Positions 26,874 to 36,261 of a stretch of 64,000 bases of DNA are shown in pieces. Each line of letters opens with the position of its first letter. Position 1 is the first letter of the stretch. The stretch spans positions 744,001 through 808,000 of the forward strand of contig NZ_AFII01000002.1 in assembly GCF_000214475.1 (NCBI RefSeq), read 5' to 3'. The position numbers and the translations under genes are program-made. Source of the stretch: Parvimonas sp. oral taxon 110 str. F0139 (GTDB taxonomy: Bacteria > Bacillota > Clostridia > Tissierellales > Peptoniphilaceae). A model generated the notes under the pieces. That model saw only the letters and a list, made by a program, of their open reading frames with translations, was not told the DNA's origin and made no database searches.

Positions 26874-28156
26874 AGAAAGAAGATTACATTTTTCAATAAC
26901 TAAAGAAAATTTTCCTAAATTATTGGTATTTTTATGGTTACTTAGCGACTTTTTTCTTACAGCAGCTAGATTTTTTCTTCATAGATTGAATATTGAAGGA
27001 AATCCTAGAGAAATTGTATTATTCGCAGTAGCTTCTTTTCCAATACTTTTATTAATAAGATATTATAGAGAAGATAAAGAGATATTAAAAGATAGTAAAT
27101 TATTTTTCTTAATTTATATTTTTTCTGCATTGAGTTTTCTAATTAATTATGTATTTTTTCCTCAATATAGATATTTCTATTTTAGAAAAGAATATGGATT
27201 GTTAAGAGTTTTTAGACCGGATTCAGCTATTTATGCACTTTTGTTTTTTTCCATTTTAGATGATCCTAAAGATTTTTATAAAATAATTAAAAATTTTTCA
27301 TATCTAAATTTCTTAAAGATATTTATTTCGGTTTATATTCCAAGACTTATTCGTGGATATTGGGTTGACGTAAACCATGTGGGAGCAAAGGTAACAAGAT
27401 TATATAGTTTGAGTTTTGGATATACTTTGATTTTTCCTACAATAGTTTTTCTTTACGTTTATATGAAAGAAAAAAACCAAAAGACTTGCTTTTAAGTATA
27501 CTTTGTATAGGAATGATATTTTTTCAAGGCTCAAGAGGTGCATTGTTTTTGCCAATATTATTTTTAATTTTTATGGCTATTTCTAATTCAATACATCTTG
27601 ATAATAAAAGAAAAAGTTTGAAAAAATAACTATAATAATTGGAGTTTTAGGACTTATATTTTTATTTAAAAATGAAATTTATGATTTTCTTATAAATACT
27701 TTCCAAAATCTTGGTTTGAAAACTAGAACTATAACAAAACTACTTGAATCAAGCATCACGGACGATAGTGGTAGAAATGAAATTTGGACATTAGTTAGAA
27801 AAGCAATAAAAGATAACTGGGTATTTGGTTATGGTGCATATGGAGATAGACCTTTTGTATTTCCTGAACACTTTGTAGGATATTCACATAATATAGTTTT
27901 AGAAATGGTATGTAGTTTTGGATTAGTTGGAGTAGGTATTCTTACATTTTTGTTAATTCAGACAATAAAGATGTTTTTATGTAAAGATAGACTTTGGAGA
28001 GAACTCTATATAGTATTCTTTACAGTTTCTTGCCAATTATTCTTATCTTTATCTTTCTGGTATGTAACAGAGTTTTGGATTATGATAGCTATTTTATATA
28101 AGTATTATAGAAACAATAAAAGGATGGAAGTATGTCAAAGGTTAAAGGAAATGTAG
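26857..28156 (+). CDS. Wzy/O-antigen-ligase-like polymerase (two homopolymer shifts)
   Basis: Adding one base in each of two runs, A7 27470-27476 and A6 27621-27626, restores ~433 residues with about ten hydrophobic helices. A large extracytoplasmic loop (SSITDDSGRNEIWTLVRKAI, then FGYGAYGDRPFVFPEHFVGYSHNIVLEM) contains the H-N pair typical of Wzy/WaaL-type polymerases and ligases. MIFFQGSRGALFLPI matches the conserved R-G segment of the family. It probably polymerises the lipid-linked repeat unit outside the membrane. AGGAG lies ahead of the ATG, and its end overlaps the flippase start by 25 nt. Confidence 0.82.
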
Positions 28157-29535
28157 TTTTAAAATCAGGAATATGGTATACGATAAGCAATTTTCTTTTT
28201 AGATCGATTGCATTTATTACTGCACCAATTTTTTCCAGAGTTTTGAGCAAAGATGATTATGGACAATATAATAATATTGCGAGTTGGGTAGCTGTAATGT
28301 CTATCCTTTTTGCATGTGATATACATTCTTCTATAATTAGAGCGAAACTCGACTATGAAGAGGATTTGCCTAGTTATTCTTTTTCAGCTCTAGTTTTATC
28401 CAATATAATAACAATTTCTTTTTATATAGTTTTTTTGATTTTTGGTAATCAGATAAGTGCTTTTACAGGAATAGATAAAAAATATTTTCATATAATATTT
28501 TTATTTATTCTTTTTCAAGAGGCATTTTATAATTTCATAACAACTGAAAGAGCTTTTTATAGGTATAAGGCTTTTTCATTATTAACGGGTTTAATTGTAG
28601 TATCTACAAGTTTACTTTCCGTTTTCTTAGTTGTTCTTTGTAATAATAAATTAGATGGAAGAGTTTATGGTCAATACATTCCTTATGTAGTCATTGGACT
28701 ATTTATGTATATTCTAATTGTTAAAAGAGGGAAGACTATAAAAAAATCGTATCTTAAATATGCTTTATTTTTTAGTTTACCTCTAGTGCCACATCAATTA
28801 TCTTTGATTGTATTAGGTTCTTCTGATAGGATTATGCTTACCAAAATGGCAGGTACAGAACACACTGCAATTTACAGTGTTGCTTATATAATTACTGTAA
28901 TAATTTATGCTCTATTGGATTCAATGAACAAGGCATGGGCTCCTTGGGTTCTCGATAATTTAAAACAAGGTAATAAAAGATTAATAAAAAAATATTCAAC
29001 TAAATATTTTGGACTGTTCTTTGTAATGATTGTTGGAATACTATTAGTTGCCCCTGAAGTTATGTTATTTTTAGGTGGAAAAAAGTATATTGAAGGTGTT
29101 GGTGTTTTACCACCTTTGATTATTGGTTGTTTATTCCAATTCGCATATACGATGTTTGTTCAAGTAGAATTTTTTGAAAAGAAAATGAAAGTTGTTGCAA
29201 TGGGAACTACAGTTGCAGCAATTGTTAATATTGTTTTGAATTTCATTTTTATAGGAAAGTATGGATATATAGCAGCAGGATATACAACTTTAGCAGGATA
29301 TGTTGTACTATTTTTAATTCATTACAATACTATATGTAAATTGGGATATAAGAAGCTTTTTGATTTAAAGACAATTCTTACTTGTCTAGTAATTTCTTTT
29401 CCAATGATTTTAATTTTTGAGTTGATTTACAAAAATAATATTATTAGATATATTTTATTTGTTATATATATGATTTTATTCATATATATTCTATTCATAA
29501 ACAAGAAGAGAATCAAGAAATTGTTGAGGGGATAA
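28132..29535 (+). CDS. Wzx-type flippase (MATE/MOP superfamily)
   Basis: A 467-residue protein with about 14 hydrophobic helices. The N-terminus KSGIWYTISNFLFRSIAFITAPIFSRVLSKDDYGQY is the classical polysaccharide-flippase start, and GSSDRIMLTKMAGTEHTAIYSVAY is the mid-protein MOP motif. It moves the undecaprenyl-linked unit across the membrane before Wzy polymerisation. It is the last gene of the polymer operon and is followed by a terminator. The protein is intact. Confidence 0.92.
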   Translation: MSKVKGNVVLKSGIWYTISNFLFRSIAFITAPIFSRVLSKDDYGQYNNIASWVAVMSILFACDIHSSIIRAKLDYEEDLPSYSFSALVLSNIITISFYIVFLIFGNQISAFTGIDKKYFHIIFLFILFQEAFYNFITTERAFYRYKAFSLLTGLIVVSTSLLSVFLVVLCNNKLDGRVYGQYIPYVVIGLFMYILIVKRGKTIKKSYLKYALFFSLPLVPHQLSLIVLGSSDRIMLTKMAGTEHTAIYSVAYIITVIIYALLDSMNKAWAPWVLDNLKQGNKRLIKKYSTKYFGLFFVMIVGILLVAPEVMLFLGGKKYIEGVGVLPPLIIGCLFQFAYTMFVQVEFFEKKMKVVAMGTTVAAIVNIVLNFIFIGKYGYIAAGYTTLAGYVVLFLIHYNTICKLGYKKLFDLKTILTCLVISFPMILIFELIYKNNIIRYILFVIYMILFIYILFINKKRIKKLLRG

Positions 29536-29559
29536 ATATTTTCAAATTACAAAATTTGT

Positions 29560-29601
29560 ACTGCACCTAAATCTTGAATTTAAGAAAATGGTGCAGTTTT
29601 T
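29560..29601 (+). terminator. Terminator of the surface-polymer operon
   Basis: ACTGCACC (29560-29567) pairs with GGTGCAGT (29590-29597), followed by T's. The loop is long but could fold further. Confidence 0.75.
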
Positions 29602-29630
29602 ATATACTTGATTTTAAGTTGTTTTAAGGT

Positions 29631-29647
29631 TATACTGTTATAGTATA
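29631..29647 (+). promoter_or_regulatory. Inverted repeat upstream of the two-component system
   Basis: TATACT-gttat-AGTATA, a perfect 6-5-6 inverted repeat 36 nt before the response-regulator start, overlapping a probable -10. Candidate operator. Confidence 0.4.
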
Positions 29648-29682
29648 TAAAAAAAGTATAGAAAAAAATACGGGGTGATTTT

Positions 29683-30363
29683 ATGAGGATTTTAATTTGT
29701 GAAGATGAAATTGATTTGGCAGATGGTCTTTGTGCTATTCTAAAAGGTAATAAGTATTCTGTTGATGTCGTTTATGACGGAGAAGAAGCACTTACTTATT
29801 TAGAAGCGGAAAACTACGATGCTGTTGTTTTAGATATTATGATGCCGAAAGTTGATGGTATTACTGTTTTAAAAACTATTAGAGAAAATGGAAACAGCAT
29901 TCCAGTTATTATGCTTACCGCAAAGTCTGAACTTGATGATAAGATTGTGGGACTTGATAGTGGAGCAGACGACTACCTTACTAAGCCTTTTGAAGTTAAG
30001 GAATTGCTCGCTAGACTTAGAGCTATAACTAGAAGAAAAGAAAATGTAACAGACAATGTTTTGACATTTGGAAATATTACTTTAAACAGAACGACTTTTG
30101 AATTGTCATCAGAAAAGGGCAATTACAAACTTACAAACAAAGAATTTCAAATGCTTGAAATGTTAATGTCAACACCTTCAAATATCATTTCAGCTGATAC
30201 ATTTATGGATAAAATATGGGGTTATGATACAGATTCTGATATAAGTGTCGTTTGGGTTTATATTTCATATCTTAGAAAAAAACTTGCAAAACTAGATGCA
30301 GATGTTGAGATAAAAGTAACTAGAAATGTTGGTTACTCTTTGGAGGCTATAAATGGAAAGTAA
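29683..30363 (+). CDS. OmpR/PhoB-family response regulator
   Basis: A 226-residue regulator. The receiver domain has the acidic pair ED, the phospho-acceptor Asp in AVVLDIMMPK, the Thr in MLTAKSE and the Lys in YLTKPFE. The C-terminal winged helix runs from LTFGNITLNR to VTRNVGYSLE. It starts after GGGGTGATTTT and overlaps the kinase gene by 11 nt. Its targets may include the beta-helical lipoprotein gene at 32375, although a terminator and ~800 bp of repeats lie between them. Confidence 0.94.
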   Translation: MRILICEDEIDLADGLCAILKGNKYSVDVVYDGEEALTYLEAENYDAVVLDIMMPKVDGITVLKTIRENGNSIPVIMLTAKSELDDKIVGLDSGADDYLTKPFEVKELLARLRAITRRKENVTDNVLTFGNITLNRTTFELSSEKGNYKLTNKEFQMLEMLMSTPSNIISADTFMDKIWGYDTDSDISVVWVYISYLRKKLAKLDADVEIKVTRNVGYSLEAINGK

Positions 30364-31566
30364 ACTTAGAAAAAAGTTTATCTATTTTTCAGTTGGAATT
30401 ATCTCCATTGTAATTTTGGCAATTCTGGCTTTTGTAAATGTTGCTAACTTCTATAATCTTAAACATAGCTCAGATGAACTACTAAAAACATTAATCGAAA
30501 ATAATGGAGTTATGCCAAGTTTTGCAGTAGTTAATGAAAATGCTGACGAAAAAAAGACATTATATCTTAAGAACTTTTCTAACAGATTTTTTACAGTTAG
30601 AACAGATAATCAAAAAAATATTGTAACGGTTAATACAGATGATGTTTTTTTACAAGTGCTTCCGATGCTGTTGATTATGCAAAAACAGTTTTAGCAAAAG
30701 GAAAACATAGTGGCTATTACAAGGGTTTTAAATATATGGTTGAAAATACGGATAAGGGAAAGTTGATTGCCTTTGTAGATGTTGTAAAAGATTTTGATGT
30801 CTTTTATTCAAATCTTGGAAATAGTGTTATTATAAGCCTTTTAGTTTTAGGACTTGTTACATTCTTTTCATATGTTTTATCAAAAAAAGCTGTTGCACCT
30901 ATGGTTCAAGCATATGAAAAGCAAAATGCTTTTATCACAGATGCAAGCCACGAGTTAAAAACACCACTTGCTATAATAAAGACAAGTGCAGATGTGCTTG
31001 AAATGGAAGGTGGAGAGAGTAAGTGGACAGGAAATATTCATAAACAGGTAAATAGATTAAATGGGCTTATCGGGAATTTGATTTCACTTACTAAACTTGA
31101 CGAATCTGATGACTTGGATAAAATGGATTTTTCTTTTTCTGATGTGCTTAATGATTGTATTACAGATGTTAAAGACTATGCTTTAAGTTTGGATAAAAAT
31201 ATAGTCACAGATATTGAAGATGGAATTTCTTTTAAGGGAAATGAAAAATTAATTAGACAGGTTATAGGAATTTTGCTTGATAATGCTATTAAATATGCAA
31301 AAGAAAATAGTGATATAAATGTAAGACTAACAAAGCAAAATAAAAAAATAGTATTTACTGTAGAAAATGAGGCAGACAATTTAGAAATTAAAAACTATAA
31401 TATCTTATTCGAAAGATTTTACAGAGCTGATAGTTCAAGAAATAGTAAAACTGGCGGATATGGAATTGGACTTTCTATCGCTCAATCAATTGTTTTAAAA
31501 CATAAAGGAAAAATTTCTGCTGACAGTTTTGATGGAGAAAAAATTGCTTTTACAGTTAAGTTATAA
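30353..31566 (+). CDS. Sensor histidine kinase (one homopolymer shift)
   Basis: Adding one base to the T7 run at 30645-30651 gives 404 residues. There is a membrane helix near the N-terminus, a ~120-residue extracytoplasmic sensor, a second helix (SVIISLLVLGLVTFFSYVL), then the H-box DASHELKTPLAII. N-box LIRQVIGILLDNAIKYA, a degenerate F-box and G-box GGYGIGLSIAQSIV follow. The second helix is close to the H-box, leaving no full HAMP domain. It pairs with the overlapping OmpR-type regulator. The signal is unknown. Confidence 0.88.
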
Positions 31567-31585
31567 AAATTGAATAATATAGATT

Positions 31586-31616
31586 AGAGCTGTTATTAAA
31601 TTAATGGCTCTTTTTT
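31586..31616 (+). terminator. Terminator of the two-component operon
   Basis: AGAGCTGTTA pairs with TAATGGCTCT (two G-T pairs), followed by a T run. Confidence 0.82.
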
Positions 31617-31657
31617 ATGTTTTCTTTTATATATAATTTTTAAAGTTTATTTGCTTT

Positions 31658-31775
31658 TAACGTCTAGCTCTTAAACAAAGGTATTTTCCGTATACGTCAT
31701 CTTGAGCGAAGTGCAACGGAGTCGAAAGATCTCATACTTTTGCTTTAGCAAAAGTAAATGTATCGTAGATACATC
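31658..31775. repeat. Mosaic hairpin repeat, copy 2
   Basis: Nearly the reverse complement of 2571-2701: an AACGTCTAGCTC box, CGTCATCTTGAGCGAAGTGC, GTCGAAAGATCTCA, then ACTTTTGC-ttta-GCAAAAGT and TGTATC-gta-GATACA hairpins. The 809-bp gap 31567-32374 holds this block, two further blocks and an operator candidate, and no gene. Confidence 0.75.
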
Positions 31776-31894
31776 CAATATATAAATATTCTAATATTAT
31801 TTGTATTTAAATAATATTATACTTATTAGAAATTTAAGAAAAATGTTTAATTAAATCCTTATTGATTATGAAATATTTTTTCGTAATCACTGGC

Positions 31895-31932
31895 TTTATG
31901 AGATCTCTCGACTGCGCTCGAGATGACGTGTT
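31895..31932. repeat. Mosaic hairpin repeat, short copy 3
   Basis: Core module only: TGAGATCTCTCGACTGCGC followed by TCGAGATGACGTG, with self-complementary CTCGACTGCGCTCGAG. Confidence 0.6.
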
Positions 31933-32020
31933 GGGGGTGTTTCTCTTCAAAGTGATAAGACGTGAAATATTCTGTTTTCTATGCAATTTTTAAAATAATT
32001 TTTGAAATTTGTTTGCTCTT

Positions 32021-32220
32021 AACGTCTAGCTCTTAATCGAAGATTTCTCCAAATACGTCATTTCGACCGAAACGAAGCATAGCTGAGTGAAGTGGAGAAA
32101 TCTCATTTGATTGTTTACTTGTAAACAATCAACAGTAGGTCTGATGCAAAGATTGTCCAAATCTTTGAATTGGCTACAATCGACTTCGAAAATCTCATAA
32201 ATGTATCATAGATACATTGG
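32021..32220. repeat. Mosaic hairpin repeat, long copy 4
   Basis: An AACGTCTAGCTC box, CGTCATTTCGACCGAAACG, a GAGAAATCTCAT core, then GATTGTTTAC-ttGTAAACAATC, a GTAGGTCTGATG linker, CAAAGATT-gtcc-AATCTTTG and TGTATC-ata-GATACA hairpins. Different hairpins occupy the same linker slots as in other copies. Confidence 0.7.
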
Positions 32221-32305
32221 TTATGTGAATCTCTTTATACATCATTTTTTCTTACTCAAAAATATTTTTTAAATAAAAATATATTTAAGGTTAATCAAAG
32301 GTTAC

Positions 32306-32328
32306 TTTTGTAAAATGTAATTACAAAA
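32306..32328 (+). promoter_or_regulatory. Inverted-repeat operator candidate
   Basis: TTTTGTAA-N7-TTACAAAA is a perfect 8-7-8 inverted repeat 47 nt before the lipoprotein start. Confidence 0.45.
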
Positions 32329-32374
32329 TATGAATAAGAATTTAATTGTGTTGAAATAGTATTAAGGAGGACAT

Positions 32375-33802
32375 ATGAAGGCTAATAAATTGGTAGTTGA
32401 ATTATTCAGTTTGGCTATATTGTCTGGTTGTTTGGTAGCTTGTAGTAAACCTACAAAAGAAACCAATACACATTCGATGCAAAATATGAAAGTAAATAGA
32501 ACTAATTCAAATGCTAAGTCGAATATATTTGCAGATGATGATTATGATGCTATGGTCGATGAAAAAAATAGTACAATTTTGAATTTAAGTGATATTTCTA
32601 AAATAAAAGGAGAAAATTTAAGTGTTTCTGGAAATGTTATAACTATTTCTGCAGGAGGAACTTATATTTTAACCGGTAAACTCGATGATGGTCAAATTGT
32701 AGTTAATGCAAAAAGTAATGATAAAGTAAAACTTGTGTTGAAAGGAGTTGATCTTTCTTCATCTAAAGGAAGTCCTATTTTAGTTGAAAATGCTAAAAAG
32801 ACTATTATTACTCTAGCATCAGACACTAATAATAAATTGGAACTAAAAGGTGAATATAATAAAGAGGACAACAAGGATTCAGTTATTTTTTCAAAGAGTG
32901 ATTTAAGTTTTAACGGTACAGGAATTTTAAATCTTTTCTCACCTTATGGTAGAGGAATTGTATCTCAAGATAAGGTAGTCTTTGTAGACGGAAAGTATGC
33001 AATGGATACTGCTGGAAATACTGTAAGTGCTAATAATTCTGTAGCAATAGCCGATGGTAAATATGATATTAAGTCTGGCGAGAAAGGTACAGGATTAAAA
33101 GCTTCTGGAGATGGTAATAAAGGCAGAGTATATATTGCAAATGGAAATTTTAAGATTTCCGCTGGAAAAGACGGAATAAATTCAAATTCAAAAGTTACAA
33201 TAAACAATGGAAATATAAATATAAAAAGTGGAGATAACGGTATCGAAAGTGAGAATATAGACATAAGAGGCGGAAACACACAGGTTGTTTCGAAAGATGA
33301 TGGCATATTTGCAAGTAGCAAAAAAGATACTGAGCCAGATTCTCTACATATACAAATAAGTGGGGGAAAAGTTAGTGTTTATTCCGAAAAAAATGGATTA
33401 AATTCTAAGGGTGATATTTCCGTAACTGGAGGAGAAACTATTGTAGAAAGTTCAAATAACAGCGAAAATTCAGTACTGAATTATGAAGGCTCTGCTAAAA
33501 TAAGTGGAGGAACTTTTGTAGGTGCTGGAAATTCTTCAACAGTTAAAAGTTTTGGAGATTCTTCAACTCAGGGAAGTATGTTGATGAAATTTGACAAAAA
33601 AACTAAAGAAAATCTGAAAGTTTTGGATGAATCAGGAAAAACCTTAACGGAATATAAACCAAAATCGGAATATCAAACTGTTATAGTGAGTACAAAAGGG
33701 ATAAAAGAAAATAATAAATATACTTTAGTGGCAGGGAATCAGACTTTAGACGTTTTCTTAGATAAGATAAATTATAAATCTGCCGAACTTGTTGAAAAAT
33801 AA
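32375..33802 (+). CDS. Beta-helical carbohydrate-binding-domain (DUF4353-type) lipoprotein
   Basis: A 475-residue lipoprotein: signal with LAILSGC, a Ser/Thr/Asn linker, then a repetitive domain. It includes TILNLSDISKIKGENLSVSG and ISAGGTYILTGKLDDGQIVV, then turns such as GNFKISAGKDGINSNSKVT and GNINIKSGDNGIESENIDI. This pattern of glycine-ended beta coils matches carbohydrate-binding DUF4353 proteins, often found near CotH and two-component genes. AAGGAGG precedes the ATG. It sits downstream of the two-component system across the repeat region, which may mean joint regulation. The ligand is unknown. Confidence 0.82.
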   Translation: MKANKLVVELFSLAILSGCLVACSKPTKETNTHSMQNMKVNRTNSNAKSNIFADDDYDAMVDEKNSTILNLSDISKIKGENLSVSGNVITISAGGTYILTGKLDDGQIVVNAKSNDKVKLVLKGVDLSSSKGSPILVENAKKTIITLASDTNNKLELKGEYNKEDNKDSVIFSKSDLSFNGTGILNLFSPYGRGIVSQDKVVFVDGKYAMDTAGNTVSANNSVAIADGKYDIKSGEKGTGLKASGDGNKGRVYIANGNFKISAGKDGINSNSKVTINNGNINIKSGDNGIESENIDIRGGNTQVVSKDDGIFASSKKDTEPDSLHIQISGGKVSVYSEKNGLNSKGDISVTGGETIVESSNNSENSVLNYEGSAKISGGTFVGAGNSSTVKSFGDSSTQGSMLMKFDKKTKENLKVLDESGKTLTEYKPKSEYQTVIVSTKGIKENNKYTLVAGNQTLDVFLDKINYKSAELVEK

Positions 33803-33835
33803 TTGAAATAGATGGAAAAAGTAACTGATGATTGT

Positions 33836-33866
33836 AAAAAGCTGTGAAAAAATTCACAGCTTTTTT
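33836..33866. terminator. Bidirectional terminator between convergent genes
   Basis: AAAAAGCTGTGAA-aaaa-TTCACAGCTTTTTT serves the lipoprotein gene (+) and the GNAT gene (-). Confidence 0.88.
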
Positions 33867-33880
33867 AATGAAAAATAAAA

Positions 33881-34285
33881 CTATCTAATATATGAAATCA
33901 TATCTTTTTCTTCAATCCTAACCATTTTCATAGACTTGTAAAATTCATTATCTCTAATATCGTGAATATCTGTAAAAAGGCAAAAAGTTCTAACATCTTT
34001 ATATTTATCTGAAACATACTTAAATAGTTTTGTTCCAATTCCTTGCCTATAGTAATTAGAATCTACAATCAAGTCTTGAATAAGTAATATGTGTTCGCCA
34101 TCTCCAACACAACGAATAAATGCAATTAATTTATCATTCTCGAAAGCACCTAAAAGATAAAGTGAATTTTTAAAAGCTCTTTTTAGTTTTTCATCATTTT
34201 TTAGATATGCAGACCAGTTTGCAGATTTAAAAATTCTCTTTATTTCTTCAAAATACTTGTTATAATCAAATTCTTTAAATTCCAT
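33881..34285 (-). CDS. GNAT-family N-acetyltransferase
   Basis: A 134-residue single GNAT domain. ENDKLIAFIRCVGDG forms beta strands, LLIQDLIVDSNYYRQGIGTKLFKYV contains the acetyl-CoA loop Q/R-x-x-G-I/T-G, and NEFYKSMKMVRI forms the C-terminal strand-helix. Its start lies 8 nt after the MocR stop, and the AGGAGG overlaps that stop, so the two are coupled. Substrate unknown. An association with vitamin B6 metabolism is only positional. Confidence 0.85.
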   Translation of the reverse strand: MEFKEFDYNKYFEEIKRIFKSANWSAYLKNDEKLKRAFKNSLYLLGAFENDKLIAFIRCVGDGEHILLIQDLIVDSNYYRQGIGTKLFKYVSDKYKDVRTFCLFTDIHDIRDNEFYKSMKMVRIEEKDMISYIR

Positions 34286-34293
34286 AAAACCTC

Positions 34294-35614
34294 CTATATT
34301 TCTAGGAATAATTTAATCCCCTCTTTTAATTTTTCGTCACTAAGTGTTGCAAAACCTAATAAAATCGAAGGGATTTCTCTTTTTGTTCCATAAGAGCCAA
34401 GTCCATAGACTTTTATCTTTTTTCTTTTGCTTTTTTTATAATATATTCTTCTGAGTAAGTTTTTGGATATTCTAAAACAATATGAAGCCCTGCATCTGCA
34501 CCTCTTATTGTTATATCTTTTCTTTTACTTAACATATCCATTAATAGTTGTCTTTTTTTAGAGTAGATTTTTCTCATTCTGTTAAGATGTTTTTCAAATT
34601 CCCCAGACTCTATAAAAGTTGTAAGCATTTTTTGCACCATAATTGAAACGGGACAGATAAAAAATTTGAAAATTTTATTATATTTTTCAACCAAATTGAA
34701 TGGTAAAACCATAAAACTCACTCTAAAGCTTGGAGAGATTGACTTTGAAAAAGAGCCAATATAAATTACTTTATCATTCACATCAATTGATTTTAATGCT
34801 GGAACTGGTCTTTTTGAATACTTAAATTCACTGTCATAGTCGTCCTCGATTACATATTTTATCCTTTTCATATTCAAAAGTTCAACACGTCTTTGCATAT
34901 TCATTATAACGCCAGTTGGGAATTGATGAGCTGGAGTAATAACACAAAAATCTGACTTTGATTTTTTAATTTTGTTAAATCCATTCCATTTTCATCTACT
35001 GGAATAAATTCATAGTTTATATCATTTGTATCCATGATATTGGAAAGCATGTTGTATCCTGGGTCTTCAATTCCAAATTTTCCTGAAATTAATTTAAAAA
35101 TAATTTGAAAAAGATATTCAGATCCGCTTGAAATTACAATTTGTGAAGGGTCGGCCTTAAAACCTCTTGATTTATCAAGATATTCTGAAATTTGTGTTCT
35201 AAGTGGAAGATAACCTTGATAATCAACTTTCTCTAAAATATTTTTATTGTCGAAAATATTTGAAGATATTTTTTTGAATATCTTATAAGGAAATTCTTCA
35301 CTTACACCGCTGTATGAGAAATCATATTCGATATTTTCTTCTTCTTTTGTTATATGAATTGGCTTGCTATCTAGGACATAAAGCTCCCCAACATCAGAAA
35401 CAAAAAAACCCTGTCTCTCTTTTGAGTAAATAAAGCCTTCTTCCAAGAGTTTTGAATAGGCATTATCTACAGTATTTAAAGAGATATTATACTCTTTTGC
35501 AAGATTTCTCTTGCTTGGAAGTTTTTTATTAGCTTTGTAAGTTCCATTAATTATCTCATTTTTAAAATACTCATATATTTGCATATAGAGTACACCATTA
35601 TTTAATATTAACAT
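34294..35614 (-). CDS. pdxR: MocR/PdxR-type GntR-aminotransferase regulator (two homopolymer shifts)
   Basis: With one base added in each of the T6 runs 34962-34967 and 34417-34422 the protein is 440 residues. The N-terminal GntR winged helix (LPSKRNLAKEYNISLNTVDNAYSKLLEEGFI) is joined to an aminotransferase-like domain with YVIEDDYDSEFKY and the PLP lysine in YIGSFSKSISPSFR. This class senses pyridoxal 5'-phosphate. It is divergent from an ECF transporter and a PdxK-like kinase, with a palindrome between, so control of B6 salvage is likely. The start aligns with MocR N-termini (LYMQIYEYF) although the ribosome site is poor. Confidence 0.82.
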
Positions 35615-35639
35615 TCTGACACCATAAAAAAATATTATT

Positions 35640-35661
35640 TTGATACTACAAACAGTATCAA
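35640..35661. promoter_or_regulatory. Operator between pdxR-like and pdxU-like genes
   Basis: TTGATACT-acaaac-AGTATCAA is a perfect 8-6-8 palindrome in the 95-bp divergent intergenic region, followed by -10-like TATACT. It is the likely site for the MocR regulator. Confidence 0.6.
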
Positions 35662-35709
35662 TATCTATATTATACTATATTTGATTAGAATTAACAAAGG
35701 AGCATTTAT

Positions 35710-36261
35710 ATGGAAAACAAATTAAGTATTAAAAAAATAACATTAATAGGAGTAATGGCAGCGGTTGTTTTTGTAGCTTCACAAATCCAAATCCAAATAC
35801 CACTTGGAGCAAGTGCAACTAGAGTACATATCGGAAATGGATTTTGCCTATTATGTGGACTTTTATTAGGACCTCTTGCAGGCGGTCTTGCATCTGGTAT
35901 GGGCTCAGCAATTTTTGATTTAATAAATCCAATTTATCTACCTTCTGCACCATTTACATTTACATTTAAATTTTTAATGGCTTTCATATGTGGTAAAATC
36001 GCATACTCAAACGGAGCAAAAGCAGAAGACTTTAAGAAAAATTTAATAGGTTCAATAACAGGAGCTGTCACTTATGTAATTTTATATTTATCTAAAAGTT
36101 ATATATCTGATATTTATGTTAAAGGATTACCTCAAGCAGGAGCAATTGCAAAAGGGCTACAAAGATTATGGGCTTCATCAGTTAATGCAATTGTTGGAGT
36201 TTTAATTGCTGTTATATTGGTAAAGGCTTTAAAGCCAATTTTGAAAAAGAGTATAAGATAG
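35710..36261 (+). CDS. ECF transporter S component, probable vitamin B6 (PdxU-like)
   Basis: A 183-residue protein with about five or six hydrophobic helices and the ECF S-component N-terminal region (ITLIGVMAAVVFVASQ) that contacts the T subunit. LLLGPLAGGLASGMGSAIFDL follows, typical of the family. The substrate is inferred from context: the next gene, starting at the stop codon, is a PdxK-like kinase, and the divergent gene is a MocR regulator. The energising ATPases and T subunit are not in the window, so it would use shared modules. AAAGGAG precedes the ATG. Confidence 0.82.
   Translation: MENKLSIKKITLIGVMAAVVFVASQIQIQIPLGASATRVHIGNGFCLLCGLLLGPLAGGLASGMGSAIFDLINPIYLPSAPFTFTFKFLMAFICGKIAYSNGAKAEDFKKNLIGSITGAVTYVILYLSKSYISDIYVKGLPQAGAIAKGLQRLWASSVNAIVGVLIAVILVKALKPILKKSIR

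Noticed and set aside
31567..32374. Insertion sequence or transposon in the repeat-rich gap
   Set aside because: Only short palindromic modules are present; no transposase frame or terminal inverted repeats with target duplication can be seen.
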